A DNA stretch of 64,000 nt from Roseiarcus sp963835885 (GCA_963835885.1 CAWIHF010000023.1:1-64000), one strand, 5' to 3'. Positions 37,446 to 47,219 are shown, counted from the first letter of the stretch. The notes: generated by a model from the letters alone, not told the origin. Numbers and translations: made by a program.

Positions 37446-38552
37446 TCACTTTCCCATCGTCGCGACCGCCCGTCCGCCGTCGGTTGCGAAGAGATGGGCC
37501 CGCGCGAGATCGAATGAGACTGTGATTTTGCGTCCGGATTCAAGGGGGATCGGATTGAGCATGCGGGCAACCCAGTCGCGTCCGCCGAACGGGACGAAGA
37601 CGAGGGTCTCGTTGCCCAGCGGTTCGGTCACCGAAACCGGAAGCTCGCGCTCGACCACCTGGCTTCCAGCTGCGGATGGCAGGCCATGGCCGGTCGGGTA
37701 GACGTCGTCCGGACGCATGCCGACCGCGACCCGCCGGCCGGTGAATCGCGCTTGCTTGAATCGGTCCGGAAGCGGCAGCCAGTCGCCGTTGGCGAAGGCG
37801 ATCCTGCCGTCCATGATCTCGGCATCGACGATATTCATCGTCGGCGAGCCGATAAACCCGGCGACAAAACGTGTGGCCGGCCGGCGGAAGACCTCGTCGG
37901 GCGAGCCGACCTGTTCGATGAGGCCGTCGCGCATCACGACGATTCGATCGGCGAGCGTCATCGCCTCGACCTGGTCGTGGGTGACATAGATCACGGTCGA
38001 AGGCACGCGGGCGTGCAAAAGCTTGATTTCGGTCCGCATCTGGGCGCGCAGCTTTGCATCGAGATTCGACAGCGGCTCGTCGAAAAGGAAGACCTCGGGT
38101 TTGCGGACGATCGCCCGCCCCATCGCCACGCGCTGTCGCTGGCCGCCGGAGAGCTGCGAGGGGCGCCGATCGAGCAGATCGCCGAGATGGAGGATGTCGC
38201 TCGCTTCGGCGACGCGTGCGTCGATCTCCGCCTGCGGGCGCTTCGCGATCTTGAGGGAAAAGGCCATGTTCTCGCGCACGCTCATGTGCGGATAGAGGGC
38301 GTAGGACTGGAACACCATGGAGATGTTGCGCGCGCGAGGCGGGAGGTCGTTGACGATCTCGCCGCCGATCCGGATCGACCCCGAGGTAATCTCCTCGAGT
38401 CCGGCGATCATCCTGAGGGTCGTCGACTTGCCGCAACCCGACGGCCCCACCAGCGCGACGAACTCGCCGTCTAGGATGGCGAGGTCGATCGCCTGCACCG
38501 CTTCGACCGGGCCGTAGCGTTTGACCAGTTGTTCGAGGGTGACCGTCGCCAT
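37446..38552 (-). CDS. Carbohydrate ABC transporter ATPase, UgpC/MsmK type (second)
   Basis: A 368-residue CUT1 ATPase with Walker A LVGPSGCGKSTTLRMIAGLE, signature SQLSGGQRQRVAMGRAIVRK, Walker B VFLFDEPLSNLDAKL and H-loop IYVTHDQVEAMTL. The C-terminal regulatory part contains RRVAVGMRPDDVY. It differs clearly from the ATPase at 27864 and serves the permeases and binding protein encoded directly upstream (38557-41810). It is in the same minus-strand operon. Confidence 0.94.
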   Translation of the reverse strand: MATVTLEQLVKRYGPVEAVQAIDLAILDGEFVALVGPSGCGKSTTLRMIAGLEEITSGSIRIGGEIVNDLPPRARNISMVFQSYALYPHMSVRENMAFSLKIAKRPQAEIDARVAEASDILHLGDLLDRRPSQLSGGQRQRVAMGRAIVRKPEVFLFDEPLSNLDAKLRAQMRTEIKLLHARVPSTVIYVTHDQVEAMTLADRIVVMRDGLIEQVGSPDEVFRRPATRFVAGFIGSPTMNIVDAEIMDGRIAFANGDWLPLPDRFKQARFTGRRVAVGMRPDDVYPTGHGLPSAAGSQVVERELPVSVTEPLGNETLVFVPFGGRDWVARMLNPIPLESGRKITVSFDLARAHLFATDGGRAVATMGK

Positions 38553-38556
38553 CTCT

Positions 38557-39423
38557 TCAGCCTTTAACCGCGCCGAAGGTGAGGCCGGACACCAGCCGCT
38601 TCTGGATGATGAAGGTCAAGGCGAAGGCAGGCGCAATCATCACCACCGCCAGCGCGCACATGCCGCGCCAGTCGATGGTGAACTCGGAGGTGTAATCCAG
38701 CAGCCCGACCGGCAGCGTCTTCGAGTTCACCGAGCGGGTGAGCTGCGAGGCGAGCGCAAACTCGTTCCAGGACGTCATGAAGGCGAAGATCGCTGACGAA
38801 GCGATGCCCGGTCCGGCGAGCGGAAACTCGACCTGCCAAAACGCCTGCCAGCGGGTGCAGCCGTCGATCTGCGCCGCCTCGGCGAGGTCCCGAGGCACCT
38901 GGCGAAAGAAGCCGTCGATCAGCCAGATGGTGAACGGCACGTTCAGAGCCACATAGGTGACGATGAGCGCAAGATGGGTGTCGATGATCCTGAGGCGTGC
39001 GAAGATGATGAAGAGCGGCAGGGATAAGGCGATGCCGGGAACCGTGCGCGTCAGCATCAGGCCGAGGAACAGGGCGGACTTTCCGCGGAAACGGAAACGC
39101 GCGAAGGCGTAGCCGCCCGCCATGCCGATCGCGATGGCGATGACAGTCGACGTGATCGAGATGATCAGCGAATTGCGGAAATAATCCCAGACGGGAATGC
39201 CGCCCTGACCGACGGCTCCGAACATCGCGCCAAAGGCGTCCAGCGAAAGCGATTGCGGAATCCAGACCGGCGGTTTCGCCATGATCTCGACGGTCGGCCG
39301 CAGGGAATTGAGGACGACCCAGGCGCCTGGCAGGCAGATGACGAGGAAGGCGAGAGCCAGGCCGACGCCATAGGCGAGGCCGCTGAGGCGGCGCAGACGT
39401 ATCGAGGTCTCGTTGCGCGTCAT
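38557..39423 (-). CDS. Sugar ABC transporter permease, MalG-like
   Basis: A 288-residue inner-membrane permease. From ATG 39423 it reads MTRNETSIRLRRLSGLAYGV with the first membrane span LALAFLVICLPGAWVVLNSL. The EAA loop is PRDLAEAAQIDGCTRWQAFW, and the C-terminus ends VSGLTFGAVKG. The upstream codons to 39525 are in the neighbouring permease gene. It starts one base after the stop of that gene. Complete. Confidence 0.94.
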   Translation of the reverse strand: MTRNETSIRLRRLSGLAYGVGLALAFLVICLPGAWVVLNSLRPTVEIMAKPPVWIPQSLSLDAFGAMFGAVGQGGIPVWDYFRNSLIISITSTVIAIAIGMAGGYAFARFRFRGKSALFLGLMLTRTVPGIALSLPLFIIFARLRIIDTHLALIVTYVALNVPFTIWLIDGFFRQVPRDLAEAAQIDGCTRWQAFWQVEFPLAGPGIASSAIFAFMTSWNEFALASQLTRSVNSKTLPVGLLDYTSEFTIDWRGMCALAVVMIAPAFALTFIIQKRLVSGLTFGAVKG

Positions 39424-39424
39424 C

Positions 39425-40321
39425 TCACCACTCCGCGGCGATCTGGGTCCGCGCTGACGCGAGCTTGCGGAAGAAATAGACGGTGAACAGGATTGACAGC
39501 GCGATCGAAGCGTACGCCATCGCATTGGCCGCGCCCATGCGAGCGTCGCTGTAGCCGGTTCGAGCCACCAGCGTCCACAGAAGCTCGGTGCGCCGCGCCG
39601 GGCCGCCGTCGGTCATGATCTTGACAATATCGTAGGCTCGGCCGACGTCGAGGGAGCGGATGGTCATCGCGATATAGGCAAAGGGCATGATGAACGGCCA
39701 CGTGACGTAGCGAAAGCTTTGCCAAGGGGTGCAGCCGTCGACCTTCGCTGCTTCGATCGGCTCTCTGGGCATCGCCAACAGCCCCGCGAGAATGAGAATG
39801 GCGAACACCGGCGTTGACGACCAAACCTCTGCGACAACGATCGAGAAGAAGGCCAGTCGCCCGTCGATGAGCCAGGGGATCGCTCGTTCTGTTATCCCCA
39901 GGGACTGAAGCGCGTTGTTGACGAGCCCGACATTGTCATTGAACAGGAACTTGAACTGGAAGCCGACGAGGATGGGCGAGAACATCATCGGGAACATCAT
40001 CAGTGTGCGCAACAACCTTTGACCACGCGTCGCTCTTGCGACCAGAAGGGCCAGGCCCAGGCCGAGCAACATTTCGAGATTGAGCGCGATGGTCAGAAAG
40101 AGAACCGTCCGGCCGAACGCCGCCAGGAACACGGGGTCGGAGAAGGCGTTCACGTAGTTGCGAAAGCCAACGAGCAGCCAAAGCGATTCTGGTCTTGTCA
40201 ACCGGTAGGCGGTGAAGCTCGAATAGAGGGAAAATACGAGCGGCAAGGCGACCGTCGCCACGAGGACGATGATCGCCGGCAGCAGCAGAAGAAAGGGCGC
40301 GCTGATGCGGATGGATCTCAT
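39425..40321 (-). CDS. Sugar ABC transporter permease, MalF-like
   Basis: A 298-residue permease beginning MRSIRISAPFLLLLPAIIVL, with about six spans. The EAA loop reads PREPIEAAKVDGCTPWQSFR. It also has LLRTLMMFPMMFSPILVGFQ, typical of the MalF/UgpA family. It lies 175 bases downstream of the binding-protein gene and directly precedes the MalG-like partner. Complete and in frame. Confidence 0.94.
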   Translation of the reverse strand: MRSIRISAPFLLLLPAIIVLVATVALPLVFSLYSSFTAYRLTRPESLWLLVGFRNYVNAFSDPVFLAAFGRTVLFLTIALNLEMLLGLGLALLVARATRGQRLLRTLMMFPMMFSPILVGFQFKFLFNDNVGLVNNALQSLGITERAIPWLIDGRLAFFSIVVAEVWSSTPVFAILILAGLLAMPREPIEAAKVDGCTPWQSFRYVTWPFIMPFAYIAMTIRSLDVGRAYDIVKIMTDGGPARRTELLWTLVARTGYSDARMGAANAMAYASIALSILFTVYFFRKLASARTQIAAEW

Positions 40322-40496
40322 CGACCCGAAACTGACTTGCGAAAGCCGCGGCTCAGCTTTTTAGCAGACGGACCGATCATCAAGCTCAACGCGCCTTATC
40401 CTCCCCGAGACGCACGAGAGGCGACGCGCCAATGGGCCAGTTCCAGATTTCGGCGGCGGCGAGGTTCGCATCTCGCCTCCGCCTCACGGGACGGCT

Positions 40497-41810
40497 CTAG
40501 AGCTTGCCCGCGTCCTGAAGGACTTTCGTCGCCTTTGCAGCTGCCGCGTCGAGCGCCGCTTTCGGGGTCTTGTCGCCGAGAATCGCTGCCTGGAGTTCAG
40601 GATAGACGACGTTGGAAATCTCGATCCACTCGGCGGTCGGAGGCACCGGGAAGGCGTATTCCGCCGCCTCCCGGAACGTCGCTAGCACCTGCTTCCTGTA
40701 GGGATCGTTGGCGGCTTGGGCGATGTCCCATTCCCAGACGGCAGGGCGCGTCGGCAACGATCCGTTCGCGGCCTCGATCTTTTGGCTGTCGTCGTCGGTC
40801 AGCCATAGTATGAGCGAAACCGCGGCGGCCTTGTTCTTGCAAGCCTCGGTGACCGAAAAGCCATGGGTTCCGGACCACCCGGTGTGCTTGCCGGCCGATC
40901 CGACCGGCTGCACGACGATGCTGACGTTGCCCGCAGCCTTCGAGGTTTTTGGATCATTGAAAAACCTCGCCCAGCTCGGCCAGTCGAGATCGAGGGCGAT
41001 CGTGCCTGATGCAAAACCCTGACCGAGGTCATCCCAAAGGTAATTGACGGTGCCGGGCGGCACCGCCTTCGCCTTGTACAGATTGACGAACCAGTCGAGC
41101 GCGCGCACGCCCGCATCCGAATTGAAGGCCGGCCGCCCTTTGGAATCGAGGTACTCTCCGCCGTCCGCCACGAGCATTTCGTAAAAGCGTCCGTTGATCG
41201 CTTCTTCCTTGCCGGCGAACTCAGTGCCATAGAAATTTGGCGGATCGGAGAAAAATATCGCTTGGTCAGTTACTTGCTGCCAAGTGGTCGGCGGCGCCAG
41301 GTCGTAGCCGTACTTCTTTTTGAACGCCTGCTTCTTCGCGTCGTCGGTGTAGTTGCTCTTGAGGTAATAAAGCGCCGAGACGTCGAACTGAGCCCGGGGC
41401 AACATTTCGAGCTTCCCATTGACGGTCGAGGCTTTGATGATGCCCGGAACGTATTTGTTGATCTCATCTTTCGGCACGATCTTCGACAAGTCTGTATAAA
41501 GGCTGGTATATTGAGGCGCAAAGGAGGTGTGATTCCAGCCGACGCACCAATTGACGGTGTTGCCCGCGATGTCCTCCTTTAATTCTTTATCGATGTCGAA
41601 ACCGTTCTTCTTCGAAAGGATGTTGACTTTGGCGCCTGTGAGCTTCTCCCACTCGGGAATTCGGGCGGCGTAGAGCGCTTCATATTGTTGGCCTCCGATC
41701 AGTTTCGCGTCGATGGTGACGCCGGGAAACGAACCGGGAAGATTGGCGGCCGAGGAGAGGCCGGAGGCGACAAGCGCGCAGGCCGCGGTCGCCAAGGCTG
41801 CGCGCTTCAT
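40497..41810 (-). CDS. Extracellular sugar-binding protein (family 1)
   Basis: A 437-residue binding protein. From ATG 41810 the Sec leader MKRAALATAACALVASGLSS is followed by mature sequence with YEALYAARIPEWEKLTGAKV, a signature of the family, plus NTVNWCVGWNHTSFAPQYTS and HTGWSGTHGFSVTEACKNKA. It heads the operon of transporter and sugar-acid enzymes down to 34918. It is divergent from the IclR gene, and the 174-base gap contains a candidate operator at 41903. Ligand unknown; the rhamnose-mutarotase neighbour points to a deoxysugar. Confidence 0.93.
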   Translation of the reverse strand: MKRAALATAACALVASGLSSAANLPGSFPGVTIDAKLIGGQQYEALYAARIPEWEKLTGAKVNILSKKNGFDIDKELKEDIAGNTVNWCVGWNHTSFAPQYTSLYTDLSKIVPKDEINKYVPGIIKASTVNGKLEMLPRAQFDVSALYYLKSNYTDDAKKQAFKKKYGYDLAPPTTWQQVTDQAIFFSDPPNFYGTEFAGKEEAINGRFYEMLVADGGEYLDSKGRPAFNSDAGVRALDWFVNLYKAKAVPPGTVNYLWDDLGQGFASGTIALDLDWPSWARFFNDPKTSKAAGNVSIVVQPVGSAGKHTGWSGTHGFSVTEACKNKAAAVSLILWLTDDDSQKIEAANGSLPTRPAVWEWDIAQAANDPYRKQVLATFREAAEYAFPVPPTAEWIEISNVVYPELQAAILGDKTPKAALDAAAAKATKVLQDAGKL

Positions 41811-41902
41811 GGGAGTCCTCCACACGGCGTTGTTTTGACGGCCGAAAGCAGTTCGGCCCGAGACGAACGACGCCAAGCATTCGCCCATATTTGAAATTAA
41901 CA

Positions 41903-41914
41903 TTCACTAGCAAA
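41903..41914. promoter_or_regulatory. Candidate operator between binding-protein and iclR-type genes
   Basis: TTCACTAGCAAA lies in the divergent intergenic region and matches the left half of TTCACATATGAA seen at 33591 and 42808. The match is weak on its own, and confidence depends on the other two sites. Confidence 0.3.
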
Positions 41915-41984
41915 TCAGATAGCCTCTACCCTGTCAAGGATGGACCGCAGCGCCGGCGCCATCGATCTGCGGGGCGACGCGATC

Positions 41985-42767
41985 ATGAGCGATTCCCACG
42001 AGCTCGACCGGTACCGGGCGCCCGCGCTCGACAAGGGGCTCGACATCCTCGAACTACTCGCAGGCGAGGAGGAGGGGCTCAGCCAGGCGGAGATCGCCAA
42101 GGCGCTCGGCCGCACTCCGAACGAACACTATCGCATGCTCGAGCGGCTGGTGCGGCGCGGCTATGTCGCTCGCAGCGCCAGCGATCGTTATGAGCTGACG
42201 CTCAAGCTGTTCGGCCTCGCTCACTTCCACCGGCCGATCCGGCGGCTCGTGTCGCAGGCGACGCCCCTGATGCGCGGCCTCGCCGCCCGGACGATGCAGT
42301 CGAACCATCTCGCGGTGTACGATCGCGCTGGCGTCACCGTCATCGCGCAGATGGATGCGCCGGGCTATTGGGGCCTGGCGATCAGGGTCGGCGCGCGGGT
42401 CGATCTGTTCGACACCGGATCGGGCCACGTCCTGCTCGCCTTCCGTTCGGCGGAGGCGCGCGCGATGATGATCGCCGAGCAGGAGGGGGCCGACGAGGGG
42501 CAGCAGCGCCCGGACGACATCGAGGAGCGAGCGGCGCAGATTCGGCAGCGCGGTTACGAAGTGATGGCGAGCCAGCAGTCGGCAGGCGTCTACAATCTTT
42601 CGGCGCCAGTTCTGGGCGGCGACGGGGCGGCGCTTGCGGCGCTGACTTGCCCCTATATCGCTCCGCTCAACCGGCCGAAGGCCCCGGACATTCCAGAATC
42701 CATCGCGATGTTGCAGGAGACCGCGTCGGCCCTGTCGCTGAGAATCCGGGGACAGGCGGACGCATAG
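41985..42767 (+). CDS. IclR-family transcriptional regulator
   Basis: A 260-residue regulator. The N-terminal winged helix-turn-helix reads ALDKGLDILELLAGEEEGLS then AEIAKALGRTPNEHYRMLERL (about residues 12-60). The C-terminal effector domain has LFDTGSGHVLLAF and SQQSAGVYNLSAPVLGGDGA, typical of IclR. I chose ATG 41985 (MSDSHELDRYRAPALDKGLD); an ATG at 41940 would add 15 codons. It lies between the two divergent halves of the island, with matching candidate boxes on both sides, and is the only regulator of the island in view. It probably represses until a pathway acid binds. Confidence 0.94.
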   Translation: MSDSHELDRYRAPALDKGLDILELLAGEEEGLSQAEIAKALGRTPNEHYRMLERLVRRGYVARSASDRYELTLKLFGLAHFHRPIRRLVSQATPLMRGLAARTMQSNHLAVYDRAGVTVIAQMDAPGYWGLAIRVGARVDLFDTGSGHVLLAFRSAEARAMMIAEQEGADEGQQRPDDIEERAAQIRQRGYEVMASQQSAGVYNLSAPVLGGDGAALAALTCPYIAPLNRPKAPDIPESIAMLQETASALSLRIRGQADA

Positions 42768-42807
42768 CCGAGAACAGTCGAGGCCTGATTGTTATTTGAA
42801 GGTTTCA

Positions 42808-42819
42808 TTCATATGTGAT
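42808..42819. promoter_or_regulatory. Candidate operator upstream of the lactonase operon
   Basis: TTCATATGTGAT, read on the other strand as ATCACATATGAA, agrees in 10 of 12 positions with TTCACATATGGA at 33591 and is about 40 bases before the lactonase start codon. Confidence 0.45.
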
Positions 42820-42859
42820 TAGCTCAGCTCCGGGAAACTCCAAGGCAAGGGGCGGCGCG

Positions 42860-43711
42860 ATGCAGACGCCGATCATCGACACGCACCTCCACCTCATCGA
42901 TCGCGAGCGGTTGAGCTACCCGTGGCTCGCCGGCGTTGCCGCGCTCGACCGTGACTTCCACTACGCGACATACGCGGCCGAGGCGCGTCGCTGTGGGATC
43001 ACCGACGTTCTCCACATGGAGGTCGACGTCGCTCCTGGCGACATCGAGACCGAGACGCGCAAAGTCGCGGCGCTCGCCCTCGAGGCGGGCAGCCTGCTGC
43101 GCGGCGCAATCAGCTCCTGCCGGCCGGAGGACGACGGGTTCCCCGCCTTCCTCGAGCGCCAGCTCGCCGATCCGTTCGTCAAGGGGTTTCGCCGCGTCCT
43201 GCACGTCGTCCCAGACGATCTCAGCGAGAGGCCCGTCTTTCGCGACAACCTGCGGCGGCTCGCCGGAGCGGGCCGCCCGTTCGATCTTTGCGTGCGGGCG
43301 GACCAAATCGATAAGGCGATTGCGCTCGCCGACGCCGCTCCCGGAGTCCAGTTCGTCCTCGACCATTGCGGCGTGCCGGCGATCAAGGACCGCGCCGAGC
43401 ATCCCTGGCGCGAAAAGATCGAGGAGATCGCCCGGCGGCCGAACGTTGCGGTCAAGGTTTCCGGGGTGGTCGCCTACGCCGATCCGGCGGCTTGGACGGT
43501 CGACGACATTCGTCCCTATGTCGAGCATACGATCGCAAGCTTCGGCTGGGACCGCGTGGTCTGGGGCAGCGACTGGCCGGTCTGCACCCTGACGGCCTCG
43601 CTGTCGACCTGGATAGCGGCGATCCACGCTCTGACGCTCGGCTGTTCTCCCGGCGAGCGCGAGCGCCTGTTCAGCGTCAACGCGCGTCGCATCTGGCGCC
43701 TGGCGAACTGA
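42860..43711 (+). CDS. Amidohydrolase of the COG3618 lactonase family
   Basis: A 283-residue metal-dependent barrel hydrolase. MQTPIIDTHLHLIDRERLSY contains the HxH metal motif (DTHLHL); later come HMEVDVAPGD, VQFVLDHCGVPAIKD with a His, and the Asp in VVWGSDWPVCTLT. COG3618 members with known function open L-fucono-, L-rhamnono- or galactarolactones, which suits the adjacent dehydrogenase and MR/MLE enzymes. The ATG at 42860 follows AAGGGGCGGC. It is the first gene of a plus-strand operon with MaoC and CoA-transferase genes. Confidence 0.92.
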   Translation: MQTPIIDTHLHLIDRERLSYPWLAGVAALDRDFHYATYAAEARRCGITDVLHMEVDVAPGDIETETRKVAALALEAGSLLRGAISSCRPEDDGFPAFLERQLADPFVKGFRRVLHVVPDDLSERPVFRDNLRRLAGAGRPFDLCVRADQIDKAIALADAAPGVQFVLDHCGVPAIKDRAEHPWREKIEEIARRPNVAVKVSGVVAYADPAAWTVDDIRPYVEHTIASFGWDRVVWGSDWPVCTLTASLSTWIAAIHALTLGCSPGERERLFSVNARRIWRLAN

Positions 43712-43733
43712 CCGGACAGGGGAGCAGAAGCCC

Positions 43734-44284
<551 letters not shown>

Positions 44285-44288
<4 letters not shown>

Positions 44289-45430
44289 GCGGCGGCCTGC
44301 TCGACGGGCTCCTCGTCCTCGACATGAGCCGGTTCCTGTCGGGGCCGTTCGCCGCCCTCAGGCTCGGCGACCTCGGCGCGCGGGTGATCAAGATCGAGCG
44401 TCCCGATGGGGGCGACCTCTGCCGCCGGCTCTATCTCACCGACACGGAGATCGGCGGCGACTCGACGCTCTTTCACGCCATCAACCGCGGCAAGCTCGGC
44501 TTCGCCGCCGACTTCAAGGACGCAGCCGACGTCGCGGCGGTCAATGGCTTGATCGCCAAAGCGGACGTGCTCATCCAGAATTTTCGTCCCGGCGTCATCG
44601 AGCGGCTCGGCCTCGACTATCGAGCTGCGAAAGCGGTCAATCCGGGCATCGTCTACGCGTCCATCACCGGCTATGGCGAGGATGGACCCTGGGCGATGCT
44701 GCCGGGCCAGGACCTGCTCGCCCAGGCGCGCGCCGGCCTCATGTGGCTGAACGGCGATCACGATCAGGGCCCGGTGCCGTTCGGCCTGGCGATCGCCGAC
44801 CTGCTGGCCGGCGGCGCCGTCGTCCAGGGCGTGCTCGCCGCGCTGGTGCGGCGCGGCCGGACGGGGGAGGGCGCCCATATCGAGACGAGCCTGCTCGAGG
44901 CGCTGGTCGACTTCCAGTTCGAGGTCTTGACGACCTACCTGAACGATGGCGGCCGCACGCCGGAGCGCTCAAGATTCCGCAACGCGCACGCCTACCTCGC
45001 CGCGCCCTACGGCGTCTACCAGACGCGCGATGGCTGGCTTGCGATCGCCATGACGCCGCTCGACACGCTGGCGAAAGTCCTCGATTTGCCGGCGATCGGC
45101 GGGCTTCCGCCGAGCGCCGGGTTCGACCGGCGCGACGAGGTGAAGCGCGCCATCGCCGACCATCTGGCGAGCCGTTCGACCGCCGATTGGCTCGATCGCC
45201 TGCAGCCGGCGGACATCTGGTGTGCCGAGGTGCTGGACTGGCCGGCGCTATTCGCCAGCGAAGCCTTCCGCCGGATGGACATGCTCCAGACAGTCGTGCG
45301 CCGCAACGGACATCCGGTCCGGACCACCCGCTTGCCGATCCGCGTCGACGGGCGGCGCGAAAACTGTTCTTCCGCCGCCCCGCGGATCGGCGAGCACACC
45401 GCCGCGCTCCGGGCGGAATTCGGAATCTAG
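44285..45430 (+). CDS. CaiB/BaiF family (class III) CoA-transferase
   Basis: A 381-residue transferase that moves CoA between carboxylic acids. MSGGLLDGLLVLDMSRFLSG starts it; the family motif GPFAALRLGDLGARVIKIER and the catalytic-Asp region PGQDLLAQARAGLMWLNG (Asp in GQD) are present, as is VLIQNFRPGVIERLGLDY. The C-terminal part with AEVLDWPALFASEAFRRMDM is complete. It is the last gene of the lactonase-MaoC operon. A CoA-transferase with a MaoC hydratase suggests the sugar acid is broken down as a CoA thioester. Confidence 0.94.
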
Positions 45431-45539
45431 CGACGACGGCGCCAATTCCTGACTCCTGCAAGACGCCTCAAGACCGGATCGCGCGCCCCGCCTTCGGCGA
45501 TCGGAACGGCGGGCCGAGACGCCTGATGATGAGGGCCAC

Positions 45540-45740
45540 TCCCCTGGTAACAGGGGGAAGAACAGGGGGAAAGGCGGCCATCCGGCCGGGCTATTTGGCG
45601 TATAAGCGCAAAATAGCAATGGGTTACGCTAAAACGTGGCGCTCGAGGATAAGCACAATAACAGGAGCTTATCAGGGAGCGGTTTTGCCCTTATCAGGGG
45701 GATAACAGGGAGCGTTCTGGCGATAACAGGCAAACGCCAT
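45540..45740. repeat. Repeats of TTATCAGGG/ATAACAGGG
   Basis: At least six copies of AACAGGG or its variant TTATCAGGG in 200 bases, for example CCTGGTAACAGGGGGAAGAA and TTATCAGGGGGATAACAGGG. Similar noncoding tracts occur in many Rhizobiales chromosomes and produce spurious small ORFs. No gene is seen from 45431 to 45959. Confidence 0.6.
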
Positions 45741-45817
45741 TCCAAACGGCGGAAGCGCGCCGGGGACTTTGAAACGGGCTGTCCGGACATCCTCGCAGGC
45801 GCGCGGAGAGGAGCCCC

Positions 45818-45842
45818 AAAAGGATAGAAATTCTATCCTTTT
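45818..45842. terminator. Perfect 25-base palindrome, possible bidirectional terminator
   Basis: AAAAGGATAGAA-A-TTCTATCCTTTT is symmetrical about one base. As RNA it could form a 10-base stem with a 5-base loop and T-tracts on either strand, or it could be a protein-binding site for the toxin-antitoxin operon 120 bases downstream. Confidence 0.5.
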
Positions 45843-45959
45843 GCCCAGCTTCGGAGCGCCAGCAGAGCTGGGGAAGGAAAGCGACCGGCTTTCACGGTCA
45901 ATCATCTGGTACGGATTCATTCCGTATGCTATCGTAAGGCGAAAACTTAGGGAATTTCC

Positions 45960-46235
45960 ATGCCCCGCGCCCTGACCGACAACGGCCGCGTCGAATTGCG
46001 GCTCCGCCCCGAAGACAAGGCGATGCTGATCCGCGCCGCTTCGTTCAAGCGGGTCGATCTGACCGGCTACATTCTCGGCGCCGTGCTGCCGAAGGCCGAA
46101 GCGGATATCGCCGAGGCCGAACGGCTCGCGCTTTCGGAGCGCGATTCGCTGCGTGTCCTGGCGCTCCTGGAAAATCCGCCGGCGGCTCCTGACCGTCTCG
46201 TCCGCGCCGCAAAGGCCGGCTTCACGCTGCCGTGA
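45960..46235 (+). CDS. DUF1778 antitoxin (TacA-like)
   Basis: A 91-residue antitoxin with an N-terminal ribbon-helix-helix-type DNA-binding segment (MPRALTDNGRVELRLRPEDK, then AASFKRVDLTGYILGAVL). The C-terminal half (about residues 45-91) should wrap the acetyltransferase toxin. It overlaps the toxin gene by four bases (GTGA). Such pairs repress their own promoter; the palindrome at 45818 may be a binding site. Confidence 0.88.
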   Translation: MPRALTDNGRVELRLRPEDKAMLIRAASFKRVDLTGYILGAVLPKAEADIAEAERLALSERDSLRVLALLENPPAAPDRLVRAAKAGFTLP

Positions 46236-46756
46236 CGGCGCTCGTCTGGGACGAAGCGCCGATCGCCAAGCGACACGACCGCGCCGCCTTCGATTGCGGC
46301 GATGCCGATCTCAACCTCTATCTGCAAAAGTTCGCGCGCCAGAACCATGAAAGCGGCGGCGCAAAATGCTTCATCGCCGCGCCGTCCGCCGCGCCGGCGC
46401 GGATTCTCGGCTTCTATACGCTTAGCCCCGCGTCGATCGAATACAGACGGACGCCGGCGCTCGCGAAGAAAGGCCTCGCTCGCGACGACGTGCCGGTGTT
46501 CCGCCTCGGCCGCCTCGCCGTCGATCGAACGGTGCAGAGCCGGGGCCTCGGCGGCGCTCTCTTGTTGCGCGCCGCCGACCGCTGCATCCGCGTCGCGCAG
46601 GACGTCGGCGGCGTCGCCTTGCTCATCGACGCCAAGAACGATCGCGCCGCGCGCTGGTACGAAAGCTATGGCGCTCTGCGCATGGACGATCGCCCGCTTT
46701 CCCTCGTCCTGCCGCTCGCCACGGCGGCCGACGCGCTCAAGCGCCAAACCGAGTGA
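46232..46756 (+). CDS. GNAT-family acetyltransferase toxin (TacT-like)
   Basis: A 174-residue GNAT enzyme with GTG start at 46232. FDCGDADLNLYLQKFARQNH near the N-terminus is typical of TacT/AtaT-class toxins, and the acetyl-CoA motif appears as LGRLAVDRTVQSRGLGGALL. ARWYESYGALRMDDRPLSLV ends the fold. Known members acetylate the amino acid of charged tRNAs and stop translation until neutralised by the DUF1778 partner. It lies at the border of the IS-rich region. Complete. Confidence 0.9.
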   Translation: MTALVWDEAPIAKRHDRAAFDCGDADLNLYLQKFARQNHESGGAKCFIAAPSAAPARILGFYTLSPASIEYRRTPALAKKGLARDDVPVFRLGRLAVDRTVQSRGLGGALLLRAADRCIRVAQDVGGVALLIDAKNDRAARWYESYGALRMDDRPLSLVLPLATAADALKRQTE

Positions 46757-46778
46757 ACGAGCCAGTCGCCAATTCCTT

Positions 46779-46858
46779 CTCCCCGCCTGCGGGGAGAAGA
46801 GCCTGCCCCCCGGGCTTCGACCCGGGGGTGGCCGCGTAGCGGCCGGATGAGGGGCTTG
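46779..46858. repeat. Dispersed repeat, family C
   Basis: CTTCTCCCCGCCTGCGGGG followed by AGAAG hairpin, then GGCCGCGTAGCGGCCGGATG and AGGGGCTT; related to 33022-33080. The remaining 46859-46971 shows no gene. Confidence 0.65.
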
Positions 46859-47013
46859 CGCCGCCCCTCGCCCTCTCCGCGCAATCCCCGGGTCAATCCG
46901 TGTGAGGACGAGGGGGAGGACGCGGCTGACGAAAACATTAAGTGAAAGACGGGTGAACTGCACCCCTCGGCTGAGACACTGGATTTGAGTGACAAAGCGT
47001 TAGTTGTGTCCTT

Positions 47014-47140
47014 TCAGACGGTTTCGGTTTGGCGGAGTTCGGCTTCGAACTCAACCGGGGGTTTGTAGCCGAGCGCCGAATGCAGCCGGCCTCAATTATA
47101 GACGTTTTCGAGGAAGGCGCCGATATCAGTTCGGGCCTCG
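47014..47140 (-). pseudogene. C-terminal fragment of IS3 OrfB transposase
   Basis: Minus-strand translation gives DIGAFLENVYN, a stop, then GRLHSALGYKPPVEFEAELR, the canonical end of IS3 OrfB. The fragment continues the OrfB frame once the nested element and one copy of its target duplication are removed. The internal TGA and the split both inactivate it. Confidence 0.85.
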
Positions 47141-47219
47141 TGTCGGTAGCAGATGATATGTCCGGTTTAGGGAGCGCACGATCTGTCCGGTAGCCTCGGC
47201 CCTTTTTGGAGGGGGTTGG

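Noticed and set aside
45690..45715. Resemblance of GGGGATAACAGGG to an I-SceI homing-endonuclease core
   Set aside because: Only the core matches, it is one of several variants in a repeat tract, and no endonuclease gene is nearby.
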